Source: Symsagittifera roscoffensis
Lineage: Eukaryota > Xenacoelomorpha > Acoela > Convolutidae
NCBI RefSeq assembly: GCF_963678635.1
Contig: NC_087070.1
Coordinates: 17,207,318-17,271,317, forward strand
Direction: 5' to 3'
DNA length: 64,000 nucleotides
The stretch's first letter is position 1, and each line of letters opens with the position of its first letter. The notes beneath the pieces are model-generated. The model saw only the letters and a list, made by a program, of their open reading frames with translations. It did not search any database and was not told the origin of the DNA. Positions 10,541 to 20,078 of this stretch are shown here, piece after piece. A program made the translations under genes and the position numbers.

Positions 10541-11242
10541 ATGAAATTATTGATTCGTCAACAAGACTGTTTATGGCAGTTGTAGTACCTTCGGGATCCG
10601 GAAAAACACAATTAATTTTCAAACTATTGAAAGGGAGAACTTTTTATCTCAAATTTGGAAGAGTGTTATTTTTCTACAAATATATTCAACCTATAGTTAG
10701 GGACGAGAATTCAAATAAAATTCTGCTCGCAGAATTCAAATAGAATTTGTTAAATTTGATGGATCGATATTTTGAGAAACATTGACAACATTCTGTTAGT
10801 GTTTGATGACTCACGCGAAAAAATTTACAATGATAAAGATTTCGTTAAGCTAGCAACAGCGGGAGCACACAAAGGCTTAGATGTTATTTATGTTAAACAT
10901 AATTTATTCCAACAAAGGCGATGGTCACGAACTATTGATTTGAACTCATCTCACATCATTTTATTCAAATCACTTCGTGGTATTCAGCAACTTGGTCACC
11001 TCGGAAGACAGTTTAAGGCACCTAAATTTTTACGAAAATCGTATGAGCTGGCTACAAAGGACATCTTTGGACATCTATTAATAGATTTAGATCCACGAAC
11101 ATAAGACTGTCTCAGATACTGTTCACACATAATATCACCTGGTCCGTCAATTTTCTATTTACCATTAGACAAGGCAGAATTGACACCTATCATAAATGAA
11201 CGCGAAAAATATTATCTATTCTGCATCATGTGGTACAATTGA
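10537..11242 (+). pseudogene. Polinton DNA-packaging ATPase (FtsK/HerA, A32-like), broken
   Basis: Starts at an ATG inside the ATGA overlap. Walker A is PSGSGKTQ (from about 10,588). Walker B is NILLVFDD in the frame from 10,772. Downstream GLDVIYVKHNLF, IILFKSLRG and LGRQFKAPKFL fit the sensor and arginine-finger part of the family. The N- and C-terminal halves are in different frames between 10,743 and 10,772, and a TAA at 11,102 precedes a further in-frame 45 codons. In intact elements this ATPase pumps DNA into the capsid. Confidence 0.75.
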
Positions 11243-11270
11243 ATCCAAGCCAACTACGGATCTTGATTAG

Positions 11271-11507
11271 AAAATCGTCAAATATTCAAGTCATATCATA
11301 TCAGTCGTTTGTGAATGCTTGCTCAATGTAGTCAACGGTAATGTGCTTGTAGGTATTCCAAATCTTAATAAATTCGAAGAAACATATAAGATTCTAATCA
11401 ATTCAAAAACAAATCTGGAAAAAAAATCAGCTGTTATATTGAGTAAACAAGGATTTTATCTAATCAGACATATACTTGATTTTTGCTTCAAGTATTTGAC
11501 AGCATAA
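11271..11507 (+). CDS. Small conserved Polinton protein
   Basis: An open frame read as CECLLNVVNGNVL, then a lysine-rich middle and a hydrophobic end (KQGFYLIRHIL). The pattern E-C-x-N-V-x-G-N followed by a lysine block and QGGF-like motif is a recurrent short Polinton/adintovirus frame of unknown function. No clear ATG survives at the 5' end, and a TAG at 11,268 bounds it. It lies between the ATPase and the next conserved frame with only two bases of spacing. Confidence 0.45.
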   Translation, partial: KIVKYSSHIISVVCECLLNVVNGNVLVGIPNLNKFEETYKILINSKTNLEKKSAVILSKQGFYLIRHILDFCFKYLTA

Positions 11508-11509
11508 AA

Positions 11510-12112
11510 ATGACAGCACAAGAGTTTGTTCTGATTCCGAAGCAAGTTTATATTAGAGAACAACCCCATGCAGCGCAAATTTTGCTTGACAACTCCATCA
11601 AACATAAAAAACCGCAACTTTAATACTTGAATCGCTTAAGACCCTTAAATGCAACAACAACTAATCCTCCAGTCACACCAACCCCAAAAACACTTACCAA
11701 TGTCCAAGCAGAAAACAATCAACAAGAACAAACTCTCCTTCTCACTGAAGATGAGCGAAACAAACAGGAAATAAGTACTGAGCTTAATGACGATTTATCC
11801 ACTGAACGTATTATGTTACAATTGCAACTCATGGACAAAAACAAATTTAAGCGAGCAAAATAAGATATGGAAATTATAAAAAAGTCAGAGCGAGTCGTAA
11901 TAAACAAAGAAAATGAAGAGTTTTACGTTGATAAAGTTCCAACCGGTCTTAAGGCATCATTTTTTTTGTATGATATTCAGCAACAAACTAAAAAAACTCT
12001 ACAAACCTGCTTTTATTTTGATTTTGAGGTCACTCAAACTTGACAATAAGTTGGTTATTTACAAGTTGCCAAAGTCGCGGTTCAGTCAACGAATACGGAA
12101 CAAGCTCAACAA
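11510..12112 (+). pseudogene. Conserved Polinton protein upstream of integrase, several stops
   Basis: Starts at ATG 11,510 with QEFVLIPKQVYIREQP, a recognisable N-terminus of a recurrent Polinton frame. A TAA at 11,621 and another at 11,861 interrupt it. The same frame continues as VVINKENEEFYVDKVP and FFLYDIQQQTKK before further stops near 12,041. The intervening region is Gln/Thr/Pro-rich. The function of this family is not established. Position directly before the integrase is typical. Confidence 0.45.
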
Positions 12113-12118
12113 AAGTAA

Positions 12119-13255
12119 AGAAGCAGAGGTTCCAAAATTTCCCCTTCAACATCTACAGCCCTCTTTCTCAGAAGGACTGTTACAGACAGTGAAAGAGAAC
12201 AGCAGCGCAAAAAACCAAATGAGAAGAAGGAGCAGAAGAAGAAGACTCTGAATCGTACAGAACGCCCAATAACAATTCAGACTCTGCAACGACAGAAAAA
12301 ACAAAGACGAAAACGAAAAAATGGCAAAATTACATCGGCTGAAGAAAAAATTTTGAAAACTAAATTTACAAGTAAAGGTCCAGCATTGTTTCGCAGTGTA
12401 CAGAATTTGAAAGACAAAAATTTCACGAAGTAAAGTGAAACAATTTTTACATACAGAGCCTGCATATACAAAATATCGAACAGTTCGTCGCAAAACACCA
12501 CGCCTCAGAGTGATAGCTTATGACATAGACAAATATGGTCAATTGACCTAGCCAATGTTGATAAACTTACAGATTACATCAAAAACATTAAATTTCGTAT
12601 GGATGCAGTAGATTGCATGTCCCGCTATCTACGTGTACAACCATTGAAATCGAAGTATGCCACCTCACCTGCAGAAGCATTCAACCGAATGATAAAAACA
12701 AAACAGCCACAAAAACTCTGGGTAGATAAAGGCACAGACTTCAAGGGATCATTCAAAAGTTTATGTTAAAAAAATGGCATCAAAACATATACAACAGAAA
12801 GTGAAAAAAGTCCGACTTTGCAGAGAGGAACATTCGATCACTAAAGAGTTTGATTAACAAGTATTTGGAGGACAAATGGACCTACTCTTACATTGATAAG
12901 CTTCAAGATTTTGTCAAAAAATAAATTCGAGAGCAAACCGCGTCATCAAATTAGCCCCCAATAAAGTGACAAAAAGGATGTTCCATGTCTATTTTCATTA
13001 CGAACGAAACAATCATTGAAACTAGTTCGCAGATCAAAGCTCTACGTTGGTGATTTTGTTAAAATAGCAAAAATTGACATCTCTTTTCAAAAAAGTTATA
13101 AACAATCCTTCACTGACGAAGTTTTTGAAATATTTGACATGCCAACAAGGAACACGCCGACTTATAATCTTATCGACGCTGATAATGAACCAATAGAAGG
13201 TAAATTTTATGAGCCCGAACTAATCAGAGTATTGGAAAATAAAGGGTCAAACTAA
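12119..13255 (+). pseudogene. Polinton integrase (rve type), broken
   Basis: The N-terminal part reads KGPALFRSVQNLKDK after a very basic linker. A frameshift near 12,431 leads to EPAYTKYRTVRRKTPRLRV. The catalytic core continues after another shift near 12,540 (DLANVDKL, VDCMSRYLRVQPLKSKYA, LWVDKGTDFKGSF), keeping two candidate catalytic aspartates. The region where the glutamate should be is scrambled after a TAA at 12,767. The C-terminal SH3/chromo-like end is open from 13,016 (KLYVGDFVKIAKI, PTYNLIDADNEPIEGKFYE). Polinton integrases insert the element with a 6-bp target duplication. Confidence 0.75.
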
Positions 13256-13258
13256 ACA

Positions 13259-14110
13259 ATGTATAGCAACTTTGGAGGTGACAAAGATTCCTTTACAATA
13301 ACATTGGTGTCATCAGCCTCAATGAATATCTTTTTTGACAACTCGCTAGCGAGTTTTAAAAATCTGCTGAGTGAAAATTTTGACCTGCAAGGCGAATGGA
13401 GAGTTGCATTGACAGAAATAACGTTTCCCATTCAATTTAATAATGTAACAGATACTAAAATAGTGTACTACAAAAAAGACAAAGTTAAAGCCATCCTAAA
13501 AGTGTCAAAAGATAAAATATCCAGACCATATATTGGTGAGACAAGTGAAATCACAAACGGTCGATATGATGAAGTCGAGAAATTATTCAACGAAATCAAT
13601 CGGAAAGTTGGTCTCGATAACTTAAGTTTTAGCATCGATCCCATAACCAAATATTTTTCAATTTGGATGCATTATTGGGAGGGCATTACTTTTGACAGCC
13701 CACAAATTCCTAGTATTTTACGTTTCAAAGGTTTAAGAGATGGAACAGGCTACCATATCGGCTACAAAGAATCCAGTCATATCCATAGCACTCTCACATC
13801 ACAAAACCTCATCTCGGACTACCCTGTTGATATCTCTGCTGGAACTTGAATGATGATTATCTAATTGGACTTAATTCATTATTAGATTGTGGGTGACACC
13901 AAAGAGTCATTGATACTAATCGACGTGTGAAAAACGGTTAAACTTGCAGCATTGAACCAAATCGACGCAAAGTTTTTAGCAATTTACATTACAAAAATCT
14001 CCTCGTGAATAACATCCAGAGCATTGCGGTAAACCTACGAACAGAAACCGGTAGACTTCTGACCATTTGCAGGAGGAGGATGAAAAGTTGTTTTGACTTT
14101 AAAGTTTCAA
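13259..14110 (+). pseudogene. Conserved Polinton protein, putative minor virion component
   Basis: An open frame of 196 codons begins three bases after the integrase stop. It carries SSASMNIFFDNSLASF, then GEWRVALTEITFP, the N-terminal signature of a protein found beside the capsid genes of many Polintons. After the TGA at 13,847 the remainder continues in shifted frames: VGDTKES near 13,885, then VNNIQSIAVNLRTETGR from 14,005. The 3' third is therefore degraded. A structural role in the particle is inferred from position only. Confidence 0.5.
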
Positions 14111-14129
14111 AAATTTTCCGATTAAGATT

Positions 14130-14471
14130 ATGGAGGCGTACTATCATAATCAAGCGACCATGCCTCACTTCTCATGACATTACAGACAGCGGGGTAGTGG
14201 CTTCGGTGCCCTGGCTATGGGTATTATCCGAGTAGCACTTCCGTTAGCTCGGAAATTTATAGTACCAGCAGGAAAACGTATTGGAAAATAATTACTTGTT
14301 CAAGCAGCACCCGAATTAATAGATATAACAACCAGGAAGAAAACGCTGAAACAAGCCTTGAAAAACACAGTAAAAAACACAATCAAAAACAAGTTGGAGC
14401 TGGACGCAGCAAGACCCGTATGAGCAGAAAACGGAATTGCTCATGTTATAATCTCATCCAAATTTCTATAG
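14130..14471 (+). pseudogene. Minor virion-like basic protein, three in-frame stops
   Basis: Starts MEAYYHNQATMPHFS, then after a TGA at 14,175 reads HYRQRGSGFGALAMGIIRVA, followed by a hydrophobic/basic stretch and LVQAAPELIDI and a lysine-rich tail. This is the layout of the short Polinton protein (tyrosine-rich start, RGHG-like glycine motif, hydrophobic segment, basic tail) that sits just before the major capsid gene. A TAA and another TGA interrupt the later part. The major capsid gene that should follow was not found. Confidence 0.5.
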
Positions 14472-14642
14472 GTTTCCAAATAAACGACCATGATATGATG
14501 CAATTTGCTAAACATATGATGTTATAAATTGAAATACTGATGATTTTCTATAATAATATATAATTGAATTTTTTTCCAGGACATTTACCTCTGGTGTTAT
14601 CTCAGGTTCTAGGAAACGTTTTCAGAATTTAATTTTTTTCCA
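14472..14642. other. AT-rich spacer between convergent genes
   Basis: No coding motif seen. It separates the plus-strand virion-like gene from the minus-strand gene that ends at 14,643. Confidence 0.4.
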
Positions 14643-15254
14643 TTATAAATTTAACAAACAAATGTTTGAATCAATCTCTAAACGACCGTATCCACTCAAA
14701 ATAATATCAACAATTTTAGAAAACTTGGCGGCATTATCACCATTCAAAATATTAATGAAGCGTTCAGTTGTTACATTAGTGATTAAATCAGTTTGAGTTT
14801 GAATGGATCGAGTTTGTAAAGCGAAGCAAACGTGTGGCAATCTTCTTCGTACAGGAGCACCGCCAATGTCAGTTGAAGTGTTAATAAAATTGTTGTAGTT
14901 GACAGCAAATTTTAATTTTTCCGTCAAAGGTCCCAATAGTTGAATTTTACTGCCGCCCAAAATTAGATGTTTGAAAGATGAGAGTAGACAATGTACAAAG
15001 AAAGTGGTTGAGGTCAGCTTGTTCACTATGTCGACACAGTCTTTAGTTAATTCGATGAGAGCATGGATGTGGGGATGATCAATGTCGAGCAATTGGGTGC
15101 AAGACTCGTTCTGAGTTGAGTGGGTTGCAAATGCAAAATTTGTGTTTAGAGGGAGTTGTGAGATGTCGGGTTCGTTGTTTAGAATAAAAAATTTAAAATT
15201 CTTTCGAAATTTTTTAAAAAATTTAGGTGACTGCTCATACATTGCTTCAACCAT
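14643..15254 (-). CDS. Unrecognised minus-strand protein of 203 residues in the Polinton
   Basis: An intact minus-strand frame from ATG 15,254 to the stop at 14,643. It has a basic, phenylalanine-rich start (FFKKFRKNFKFFIL), a middle with LLDIDHPHIHALIEL, and PVRRRLPHVCFALQTR. No signal peptide or clear membrane span. I do not recognise the family. It lies where a major capsid gene would be expected but on the opposite strand, and it lacks stops, unlike nearly all its neighbours. It may be a lineage-specific Polinton gene. Upstream on the same strand (15,290-15,400) is an acidic reading stretch that may belong to the same transcription unit. Confidence 0.4.
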   Translation of the reverse strand: MVEAMYEQSPKFFKKFRKNFKFFILNNEPDISQLPLNTNFAFATHSTQNESCTQLLDIDHPHIHALIELTKDCVDIVNKLTSTTFFVHCLLSSFKHLILGGSKIQLLGPLTEKLKFAVNYNNFINTSTDIGGAPVRRRLPHVCFALQTRSIQTQTDLITNVTTERFINILNGDNAAKFSKIVDIILSGYGRLEIDSNICLLNL

Positions 15255-15433
15255 TTTGCTGGTTAATCAATTTGTTCAAACGTTTTTTACCTGTTTCAGG
15301 CAACTCTACACTTTTTATTAATCGAGTATTCATCATCCGCATCGTTTTCATCACCACTTTCAGCTTGTTCTTTTTCGGGACAGTCTGATCGTTTGGATTG
15401 CTATCTTTTTTTTATAATGTTAATCATTTGCAG

Positions 15434-15480
15434 CTGAGGATGAGGAGGAGGAGGAGGAGGAGGAGGAGGAGGAAGAAAAT
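15434..15480 (+). repeat. GAG/GGA trinucleotide microsatellite
   Basis: A run of GAG/GGA triplets of about 45 bases, with one GAT near its start and GAA at its end. Confidence 0.85.
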
Positions 15481-15570
15481 TAAGTCTTTTCACCGGTTTG
15501 TTTTTGAACCATTTTTTTTAAATTTTTGAATAAATATCGGCCAAACAATCAAATTCTCCTGTCGCGAATG

Positions 15571-15747
15571 TCACTGCTGATAACGCTTAAACACGCCATC
15601 TTCATTCTTTTTATACAACTTTTTTGTGATATATGTACCCGTTTTGTCAAAAGTTTTCGTTCCAACTCGTAAAATGCTTTTTTCTCCCAAAGATATGTCT
15701 TGAAAATCATCGTAAAAGTCTGTATCATTTTCTAGCGACGAGTACAT
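15571..15747 (-). CDS. Small acidic/basic minus-strand protein
   Basis: A 58-residue frame if the internal ATG at 15,747 is used. An ATG further upstream at 15,834 would add a hydrophobic leader. Sequence includes NDTDFYDDFQDISLGEKS and YITKKLYKKNEDGVFKRY. The acidic start and basic end are clear, but no family is recognised. It is co-directional with the 203-residue gene and separated from it by a low-complexity interval. Confidence 0.35.
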   Translation of the reverse strand: MYSSLENDTDFYDDFQDISLGEKSILRVGTKTFDKTGTYITKKLYKKNEDGVFKRYQQ

Positions 15748-16314
15748 AGCGGTGGTGGTGACTGTGGTGACTTGTTGACTGAACTGTGATATGAGAGAGT
15801 AAAATGAATAATGAATTGTATAGAAGATAAACAATCTTAATGGATTTATTTTTAAGGCGCCCTTTCAGCCTGTAGCGGGAGAAATTAATTAGTTTTTGCG
15901 GTTGGAATTTTATGGGATAGCAAAATCTTTATTGCATGTCTCATTTCTGTCTGGGAAGCCCAGAATGAGCCATAAATCTCAGTTAATGTTACATGTCGGC
16001 ATACATGTACTCACTTTGAAGTGGAGACCTTATAGCCCCTTGTCCGGGGGACATAATAAATAAAAGGCGTCATGCACTCTATTTGAAGTATGTATCTTAA
16101 GTATGTCCGCCTTGTCACTATCTGCTTAGCACAACCGTAAAACAGATTAAAAGCTATAGGGCACACCTTTAGACCACCCACAACCACAACCGCCACCCAC
16201 AACCCTTATACGTTTTTCGAATTTATAAGCTACTTATTTTCATTTTCTCAATCTCATTCAAACAACTCAATTGATACTCAGCTTCAGAAGGAGGACAAAA
16301 TTCAAATTGTAACC

Positions 16315-16929
16315 ATGACGAGTCCTCTGCAAGTAATGTCGACTTCGGAAACTGAGCTAACGATAATCTACCAAACCTACATGAGAGAAACGATCGTCAT
16401 TGTGCAGCATCAACGGGAGAGAATGCCCTCTCCATTCAACGATTTAAATTGTCGACCCTCAGACCAGGAGTATCGCGTTTGGACTATTCAAAGCCAGATG
16501 ACGCTTCCCAATTATTGACTCGACCAGATCACCCTTCTGTGTCAGAGCAGTAAAAGTATTTTTGACAGCTCCACAGAGACCGAATCCTGTCCTGCTTTGG
16601 ACAAGACTGACATCAACAACCCCGGATATCTCGAACAATCACCTCGAAAAAAAGTTTTTCGCTACGATTGCGTGACGATTCCTTTGTACAAAAACCAGGA
16701 AGGGTACTTTAGGGATTTGGCAGGGCGTGCATCCTACTGGGAAATCGAGTCAGCGACGTCAATCTCCCCATCTGCAGACGTGACAACGATAACAACACCG
16801 ACCAGATCTGTGTCACAAACCTGTGACGTTGATTTTGAAGCAGCTGCTCCCGAGAACATTCCAGAGACGCCGCCATTAGCAGTTTGCTATGCGCCCAAGA
16901 AGCGTAAAAATGTATTTAATCAATTATAA
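16315..16929 (+). pseudogene. Unrecognised Polinton-region protein with NLS-like end, one in-frame TGA
   Basis: Two open stretches (16,315-16,515 and 16,519-16,929) are in the same frame, separated by one TGA at 16,516, giving 204 codons. The first part is Ser/Thr/Gln-rich. The second contains KKVFRYDCVTIPLYKNQEGY, a Thr/Ser-rich acidic linker, and ends PPLAVCYAPKKRKNVFNQL, in which PKKRK resembles a nuclear localisation signal. No domain recognised. A TATA-like TTATACG lies about 110 bases upstream (16,206). It may encode a regulatory protein. Confidence 0.4.
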
Positions 16930-18790
16930 GAAAACTTTCGAAGACTCATGTTTTGATTCAGTAAACTTATGGTGCTTGTTTTGGTTTGATGTGTTGCTTT
17001 CAGTTTTTATTTGATTACGTTTGATTACTGTTTGTATATGTTCTCCCCTCTTCTAATCTATTTCATATTCAATTTTTTCGTTGTCAATTGTGTGAATTAA
17101 ATTTTGAAGTGTTGTTTTCATTCAAATTTAGAAAGAAATTTAAAAAGGAAATCTAGAACGAGATAGAAATGGTATCAGGTAGAATGTCCAATAAGATCTT
17201 TTTTGATTTCTGAAAAAGACAACGTTTTTTTTTGCACTAGACTAGTTCGAGGACCCGTTTTGTTTCCTAAAATGTCAAAAACCAATTCATTACAAACATT
17301 GGAAACAATACTTTAGGTTAATTTTAATTGTGTATGTTTCTTCATTTTCTTTTTCAACCCAAATTCACAAGTCATTTCTCATTCTACCAATAATCCAGGA
17401 GAAAAAATAAGAGGAAAACAGAAATGGTCCTCGTTACCAAGTATCTATTTTTATCAGATCAAAAATTATTGGGTTCAGAACGTTGAATTAGTCAAAATCT
17501 TATTTATAGAAAAATATGAAAATTTCAAAAAAAATATGTTAAAAAAATCAACAAAATCTTTTACTCCGAACTAAAAACCTTGACACTCTTAACCTACGGC
17601 TCTATCCAAATCAATCAATTCGCCTCAGTTAAGTTATAAAAATTTTATTACGTATTTAGTTCAAAAAACCAAAAATCAAAAAAAAAATGAAAATTTTCCA
17701 TGAAGGAGTTTTTTAAGCAAAAATAAAGCGACTCCGGGAGGTTGCTGGATAAAAAAAGTTTTCAATTTTCATCTCGGTTCACGATAGACACCCAGGGGAA
17801 AATCACATTTTATTCGAAAAAGCATCTTTAAAGCTTCTCAAAGGTATTTCAATGTGTTATAACTCTTGTCTGTTCGATTGGAAGCTTTATTGGGCAGTTT
17901 GCGACAAAAAAGATAAGTTTTTTTCCAATTTTCTATTTTCATTTTTTTTAAATTTTCACATCATTTTTGAACAATTTTTACATCTCAGTTCATAAACCAA
18001 ATGAAAGATTAGCTATGCATCTGGCTTGTCCAGCAATAGGAGATTGTAAATGACCCTCATGACTGCGTCTACTTTTTGCTGACTTATGAGTGAAGGAGTG
18101 CTTTATAACTAATTGAACAAATTTTATCAATAAAATTTCTCAAAACTAGAGTTTTTTATACTTTTAAATTAATTTTCAGGCTTTGATTTGCCAGGAAAAC
18201 CATGCACTTCTTTAGAATGCCTCTAAATAGCCTATGTATAGTGATTCATTACCGATTCATTGCTAATAAAAGGTGGTTTTGCTATTTTTACTCTTAATAT
18301 AAATATTTATCTTAACTTTAGTACCGATATTTGAATTAGAGGCGTAAACCGCAAAAATAAAAACAATTTCCGAGTAATAGAATTTTAAACATTTAATCGG
18401 TTATTTAATTGGCTTACAGCCTCGTGAAAAACCGATAAATACATTACGTTCGAAGAGGTAGTAAAACTGGTTGATAGATTTTATCACATTTCAGAAATCA
18501 TAGAAACCACAGGATTTTAGAAACCACAGGATTTTACCACAAAACTATTGTTAAAAATTTATTGAGTTTACTAAAATATAAACTTCGGACAAATAAATTA
18601 GAAACAAAATTTCGGAAATCACTTTTGAATTCATTTTGCTCCTCAAACGGTTCGTAATTGTTGTTCACTGAAAATATGATAATACGTCTAAACAAGAAAT
18701 TAGCTCGATTAAAGCGATTAAAACATTTTTACACTGAAGACTTTTTATACCATATTTGAGTTTTTTGACGACCGAACAGAAACTTCTCTG
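16930..18790. other. Long AT-rich non-coding stretch
   Basis: About 1.9 kb of AT-rich sequence with homopolymer A/T runs. A short tandem duplication (AGAAACCACAGGATTTTA, near 18,500) is present. I find no coding motif, RNA gene or terminal repeat. Confidence 0.5.
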
Positions 18791-19351
18791 ATGATTAAGA
18801 AAACATCAAAACTACACCCAATAATGATTGCGTGGCTGGAGATCGATTGCAAAGCCAGCGAAGTTGATACATTCACGAACGTTCTGGAGTGGTTATACCC
18901 GAACGTGATGTCGGAGAAAGCGAAAAAACGTGAAAAACCAGTAATCTGCGATGAATGCGGTGTGCAGATAACAAGTAAAAGAAACTACAGAAAACATCTG
19001 CTTAGAGTGCATGGAATTGGAGCAACAAAAGAAATGCCTCGCACTATTTGCACTGAATGTCGAGAGTCATTCGAAATACTGGGACATGCGCGAAAACACA
19101 TTGCCACGGAACATATAATCAAGATAGAAATGCATTGTGTGTTCTGTAACACTCTTTTCCCATCCTACCAAGCTAACCAAACGCATATGCAACAGGAACA
19201 GGAGCATGGGCTGCCAGCGTACAAGTCTAAAGTCAGCATTAATATCGGAGGCGGGATCTCTGCTTCACTTCAACAGAGTGCTTTTGACGGAAAGCTGAAA
19301 AAGTTTGAACTTGTGATCGAAAAAGGAGAAGTAGACACCCTTAGCTTATAA
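18791..19351 (+). CDS. C2H2 zinc-finger N-terminal part of the Polinton polymerase region
   Basis: A 186-residue frame with three C2H2-like fingers: CDECGVQITSKRNYRKHLLRVH, abbreviated here as C-x2-C at 55-58 with H-x4-H; CTECRESFEILGHARKHI; and CVFCNTLFPSYQANQTH. The last 20 residues (FDGKLKKFELVIEKGEVDTL) resemble the start of the Polinton polymerase N-terminal domain. Its TAA overlaps the next ATG in TAATG, so the two frames may be one split gene or a coupled pair. The fingers presumably bind DNA. Confidence 0.6.
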   Translation: MIKKTSKLHPIMIAWLEIDCKASEVDTFTNVLEWLYPNVMSEKAKKREKPVICDECGVQITSKRNYRKHLLRVHGIGATKEMPRTICTECRESFEILGHARKHIATEHIIKIEMHCVFCNTLFPSYQANQTHMQQEQEHGLPAYKSKVSINIGGGISASLQQSAFDGKLKKFELVIEKGEVDTLSL

Positions 19352-19951
19352 TGAATAAGAAGGAAGCAATGAACCAGCTGATTTCTGATCAGGATCAGAA
19401 CGGATCTTACAAATTTCAGCTACAAGGCGAAATTTGGCTTGTGAAGTTCGTGGAGGAAGACGACCAGTCTCATAAGACTACACTATTTGTCAACACAGCC
19501 CTGTACCATTTCTACTTCGGAGGGGCAAGCGATGAAACCATAAGTGAAATGGTTGACCAAATGGTTAACACAATTACATTGTTTGGTTCTCACGGGAGCG
19601 GATGGGTGATAGATGAAATCAGCAGAGTCAACTTACCCCAATCATAGCCGACTCAAATATTCCGCTGCCGCCGAATTTGAAGAAGCACAAAATAAATGTG
19701 GTAAATGTCCACAACACATCAGATCATAACTGTTTCCTGTATTGCTACTACGCAGCATATCACGCGCAACCCGGAAAGCCGCCACTATACGAGACGGAAC
19801 AAAGATGGCGGAAAAAGGCACAGATCAGCTCATACGATCGAAAACTACAACCGAATCTTGTGAAGATCAACGGTGAATACCAGATGCCTATGAGCTTGTT
19901 GGACATTGAACTGTTTGAGCGGCTCAACAATGTACAAATCAACGTTTTCCG

Positions 19952-20078
19952 GTAAGCCAGTTAAAAAAATCTTTTAATTAAAAAAAAACTCATTTACGAT
20001 GTCCACGATGCCTTATACGAGATTAAGTAGAATCCGGTAAAATAATTAACTTTTGGATAACCTAACTTATTGGTTTAG
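19952..20078 (+). other. Candidate GT-AG intron in the polymerase gene
   Basis: A 127-base interval starting GTAAGCCAG and ending TTATTGGTTTAG, with a CTAAC branch-like site 12-17 bases before the AG. Removing it joins NVQINVF to RYGDNELAPLHVSK in frame (phase 2), which fits the conserved order of this polymerase region. Within the interval the frame has stops and no family similarity. Confidence 0.6.

Noticed and set aside
9561-16518. In-frame TGA codons in several Polinton genes as stop-codon recoding
   Set aside because: TAA and TAG stops and frameshifts occur in the same genes, so simple decay is the better explanation.
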